This document shows, one piece after another, positions 59,651 through 64,000 of a stretch of 64,000 nucleotides of DNA (positions within the stretch are counted from its first letter, which is position 1; every line of letters begins with the position of its first letter). The notes under the pieces were generated by a model. It saw only the letters and a program-made list of their open reading frames with translations, made no database searches and was not told the origin of the DNA. Source of the stretch: Stomorhina lunata (taxonomy: Eukaryota; Arthropoda; Insecta; Diptera; Rhiniidae); assembly GCA_933228675.1 (NCBI GenBank), contig OW121743.1, forward strand, positions 111,161,468 through 111,225,467, in the 5' to 3' direction. Made by a program: the position numbers and the translations under genes.

Positions 59651-62600
59651 GGTTCATTTAAAATTTTCAATAAAAAATTTTTATAGAAAATTTTTGATAT
59701 AAAAATTTTATAGAAAAATGTTTGTTATTAAACTTTCGTTATAAAATTTTTAAAGAAAAATTTTCTTTACTACATTTTTTTTTTAATAAATTTTTATAAA
59801 AAAAAATTCGTTTTAAAATTTTTATAGAAAAATTTTCGTTATAAAATTTTCATAAAAAATTTTCGTTTTAAAATTTTTATAGACAATTTTCGTTATAAAA
59901 TTTTTATAGAACAATTTTCGGTATAAAATTTTTATAGAAAAATTTTCGGTATAAAATTTTTAAAGAAAAATTTTCGTTATAAAATTTTTATAGAACAATT
60001 TTCGGTATAAAATTTTAACAGAAAAATTTTTGTTATAAAATTTTAGTATAAAAATTTTCGGTATAAAATTTGTATAGAAAAATTTTTGATATAAAATTTT
60101 TATGGAAAAATTTTTGGTATAAAATTTTTATAGAAAAATTTTCGTTATAAAATTTTTATAGAAAAATGTTTGATATAAAATTTTTATAGAAAAACGTTTG
60201 ATATAAAATTTTTATAGAAATATTTTTTATATAAAATTTGTATAAAAAAATGTTCGGCATAACATTTTTATAGAAGAATGTTGGTTTAAAATTTTTATAG
60301 AAAACTTTTCGGTATTAAAATTTTATAGAAAAATTTTCGTTATAAAATTTTTATAGAAAAATTTTCGATATAAAAATTTTATAGAAAAATGTTTGTTATT
60401 AAACTTTCGTTTTTTTTATAGAAAAATTTTCGGTATAAAATTTTATAGAAAAATTTTCGGTATAAAATTTTTATAGAAAAATTTTCGGTATAAAATTTTT
60501 ATAGAAAAATTTTCGGTATAAAATTTTTATAGAAAAATTTTCGGTATAAAATTTTTATAGAAAAATTTTCGGTATAAAATTTTTATAGAAAAATTTTCGG
60601 TATAAAATTTTTATAGAAAAATTTTCGGTATAAAATTTTTATAGAAAAATTTTCGGTATAAAATTTTTATAGAAAAATTTTCGGTATAAAATTTTTATAG
60701 AAAAATTGTCGGTATAAAATTTTTATAGAAAAATTTTCGGTATAAAATTTTTGATAGGAAAATTTTCGGTATAAAATTTTTGATAGAAAAATTTTCGGTA
60801 TAAAATTTTTGATAGAAAAATTTTCGGTATAAAATTTTTGATAGAAAAATTTTCGGTATACAATTTTTATAGAAAAATTTTTAGTATAAAATTTTTGATA
60901 AAAAAATTTTCGTTATAAAATTTTTGATAGAAAAATTTTCGGTATAAAATTTTTGATAGAAAAATTTTCAGTATAAAATTTTTGAGAGAAAAATTTTCGG
61001 TATAAAATTTTTGATAGAAAAATTTTCGGTATAAAATTTTTGATAGAAAAATTATCGGTATAAAATTTTTATAGAAAAATTTTCGGTATAAAATTTTATA
61101 GAAAAATTTTCGGTATAAAATTTTTGATAGAAAAATTTTCGGTATAAAATTTTTGATAGAAAAATTTTAAGTATAAAATTTTTCAGAGAAAAATTTTCGG
61201 TATAAAATTTTTGATAGAAAAATTTTCGGTATAAAATTTTTGATAGAAAAATTATCGGTATAAAATTTTTATAGAAAAATTTTCGGTATAAAATTTTTAT
61301 AGAAAAATTTTCGGTATAAAATTTTTATAGAAAAATTTTCGGTATAAAATTTTTATAGAAAAATTTTCGGTATAAAATTTTTATAGAAAAATTTTCGGTA
61401 TAAAATTTTTATAGAAAAATTTTCGGTATAAAATTTTTATAGAAACATTTTCGGTATAAAATTTTTATAGAAAAATTTTCGGTATAAAATTTTTATAGAA
61501 AAATTTTCGTTATAAAATTTTTATAGAAAAATTTTCGGTATAAAATTTTTGATAGAAAAATTTTCGGTATAAAATTTTTGATAGAAAAATTTTCGGTATA
61601 AAATTTTTGATAGAAAAATTTTCAGTATAAAATTTTTGAGAGAAAAGTTTTCGGTATAAAATTTTTGATAGAAAAATTTTCGGTATAAAATTTTTGATAG
61701 AAAAATTATCGGTATAAAATTTTTATAGAAAAATTTTCGGTATAAAAAATTTGTATAGAAAAATTTTCGGTATAAAAAATTTGTATAGAAAAATTTTCGG
61801 TATAAAAAATTTTTATAGAAAAATTTTCGATATAAAAATTTTATAGAAAAATGTTCGTTATTAAACTTTCGTTATAAAATTTTTAAAGAAAAATTTTCTT
61901 TACTACATTTTTTTTTTAATAAATTTTTATAAAAAAAAATTGTTTTAAAATTTTTATAGAAAAATTTAAGATATAAAATTTTTATAGAAAAATTTTCGTT
62001 ATAAAATTTTTATAAAAAATTTTCGTTTTAAAATTTTTATAGACAATTTTCGTTATAAAATTTTTATAGAACAATTTTCGGTATAAAATTTTAACAGAAA
62101 AATTTTTGTTATAAAATTTTAGTATAAAAATTTTCGGTATAAAATTTGTATAGAAAAATTTTTGATATAAAATTTTTATGGAAAAATTTTTGGTTTAAAA
62201 TTTTTATAGAAAACTTTTCGGCATTAAAATTTTATAGAAAAATTTTCGTTATAAAATTTTTATAGAAAAATTTTCGATATAAAAATTTTATAGAAAAATG
62301 TTCGTTATTAAACTTTCGTTATAAAATTTTTATAGAAAAATTTTCGGTATAAAGTTTTTATAGAAAAATTTTCGGTATAAAATTTTTATAGAAAAATTTT
62401 CGGTATAAAATTTTTATAGAAAAATTTTCGGTATAAAATTTTTATTTAATTTTTGATATTAATTCTTTTTAAAAAAAATTTCTATATAAAACTTGTACAG
62501 AAAAATTTTTATTAATTTTCGATATAAATTTTAAATTGAAAATTTTTCGATAAAATTTTTTACAAAAATTTTGGATATAAAATTTTCGGTATAAAATTTA

Positions 62601-63600
62601 TGAGGAAAAATTTTCGTAAAATTATCGGTTATAGAAAAATTTGGGTCATAAAATTTTTATAGAAACATTTTTGACATTAAATTTTTATACAAAAGTTTTG
62701 GTCATAAAATTTTTAGAGGAAAAGTTTTGGTCATAAAATTTTTAGAGGAAAAATTTTCGGTATAAAATTTATATAAAAAATTTTTGGTATAAAATTTTTA
62801 TAAAAAAATTATCGGTATAAAATTTTTATAGAAAAATTTTCGGTATAAAATTTTTATAGAAAAATTTATATAGAAAATTTTCCGTTATAAAATTTTTGTA
62901 GAAAAATTTTCAGTAAGAACTTTTGTAGAAAAATTGTTGGTGTAACATTTTTACAGAATAATGTTCGATAAAATTTTTTTTAAGAGAAAAATTTTCGGTA
63001 TTAAATTTTTATAGAAAATTTTTGTTTAAAAGTTTTCGTTATAAAAATTTTGTTTAAAAGTTTTCGTTATAAAAATTTTTTTAGAAACATTTTCGTTAAA
63101 AAATTTTTGTAGAAAAATTTCGTTATAAAATTTTTCTGTAAAAATTTTTATAACGAACATTTTTTGACAAAAATTTTCTATAAAAATTTAATATCGAAAA
63201 TTTTTATATACAAATTTTAAAACGAAAATTGCTCTATAATAATTGAATACTAAAAATTTTTCTATAAAATTTTTTTTCTATATCAAATATTTTTCCATAA
63301 AAATTTTCAAACATCGAACATTTTATAAAATTCTTTATAAAATGTTCGATGTTCGAAAAATAGATAGAAAAATATTATATTATAGAAATATTATATTATA
63401 AAAAAATATTTGAACATAAAATTTTGAAAGAAAATTTTCGAAGAAAAATTTTTATAGTAAAATTTGTGATATTAAATTATTATCGAGAAACTTTTGATTT
63501 AAAATTTGTATATATACATTTTCGATATTAAATTTGTATAAAAAAATTTTCTATATTATATTTGAAAAAAAGTTTTCGATATCAAATTTTTATAGATAAA
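59651..63600. repeat. 28-bp AT satellite (CGGTATA spacer) in intron
   Basis: Core units are GAAAAATTTTCGGTATAAAA plus TTTTTATA (28 bp) and a 29-bp form with TTTTTGATA. The centre (60400-61800) is homogeneous and the ends decayed. A block with CTTTACTACATTTTTTTTT occurs at 59765 and again at 61898 (2133 bp apart), and its neighbours are copied with it, so a segment of about 0.5 kb or more was duplicated at long range within the array. Near 63130-63310 the units appear in inverse orientation. Confidence 0.92.
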
Positions 63601-64000
63601 TTTTTAATAAAAAGTATTTCTAGAAAAATCGATTGTTTTAGAAGAATTTTTGAATTCAACTATTTTTAAGAGAATTCCTAAAAATGGAAAATTTATCAGA
63701 TTACTTTTGAAATTTGAATAAATTAGACTATTTATGGGAAAATTGTTTAAATTTGAAAGGTTTATATGAAAATTTTTTAAATTCGAGTATTTATAGAGTT
63801 TTCTAAAATTTGGCTATTTAATGGAGAATTTTGGAAATTAAATTTTTTACAGAACACTTTTTAAAATTTCACTATTTATAGGAGAATTTGGAGCAAAAAT
63901 TTTGAAAGTTGAAATAATTATTGTTTTTTTTTTTCTTTTGCTTTTTAGAAAAAATATTTCTGTTTTTGCGAATACCCTTATATCCTTTATTTAACGAAAT
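63601..64000. other. AT-rich DNA at window end
   Basis: Diffuse repeat-like sequence (TATTTATAGGAGAATTT motifs) and a T-rich tract. No exon is seen; the host gene intron presumably continues. Confidence 0.45.

Overview
The window looks like a gene-poor, very AT-rich piece of a dipteran nuclear genome, most likely a higher (calyptrate-type) fly. This rests on three things seen here: spliced exons with GT-AG introns, a Gln/His/Ser-rich protein like many fly regulatory proteins, and families of transposable elements typical of such genomes. The species itself is an inference. There are no bacterial-type operons. Roughly a third to a half of the sequence is tandem repeat, and most of the rest is mobile-element debris or featureless AT-rich DNA.

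Layout. 1.4-4.3 kb: a 29-30 bp AT satellite. 4.4-4.7 kb: a tRNA-derived SINE. 6.1-7.8 kb: a 29-bp satellite. 8.2-10.3 kb: a non-autonomous hAT element with a perfect 8-bp target duplication, holding a MITE-like element and an element with a hammerhead ribozyme. 11.1-11.8 kb: a second hammerhead element carrying two inverted ribozymes. 11.9-16.1 kb: a long-TIR DNA transposon with a three-exon, frameshifted transposase-like gene; it sits at the edge of an older repeat (16.1-19.3 kb) that is itself split by a 0.93-kb TIR element. 20.7-23.7 kb: the same 29-bp satellite as at 6 kb, inverted. 24.9-26.6 kb: a 1.75-kb TACA tetranucleotide array. 27.0-31.1 kb: degenerate repeats, a recent 689-bp tandem duplication, a MITE, a dead Tc1/mariner transposase fragment and an element copy with a 31-bp satellite inserted in it. 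32.8-36.1 kb: more satellites. 37.6-41.8 kb: a satellite broken up by a second TIR element and by two more hammerhead elements. 43.4-48.5 kb: two further satellites.

Host gene. From about 50.2 kb a real gene runs on the + strand. Two coding exons (50230-50361 and 55229-56093) join in phase 0. Another donor at 56094 opens an intron that continues past the window. These introns are filled with four arrays (50.5-51.2, 52.2-54.9, 56.4-58.3 and 59.6-63.6 kb). I do not recognise the protein.

Main points of interest. (1) At least five hammerhead ribozymes with complete cores, in two subfamilies, on short elements resembling Penelope-like retroelement ends. (2) A modular satellite superfamily: many arrays share A/T tracts and often the palindrome TTTTCTATAGAAAA, but each array has its own diagnostic spacer, and 29 or 31 bp periods recur. 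(3) One array lies inside a transposon copy and is flanked by a short duplication of the target. Together these suggest satellite seeds that disperse and then expand and homogenise locally.
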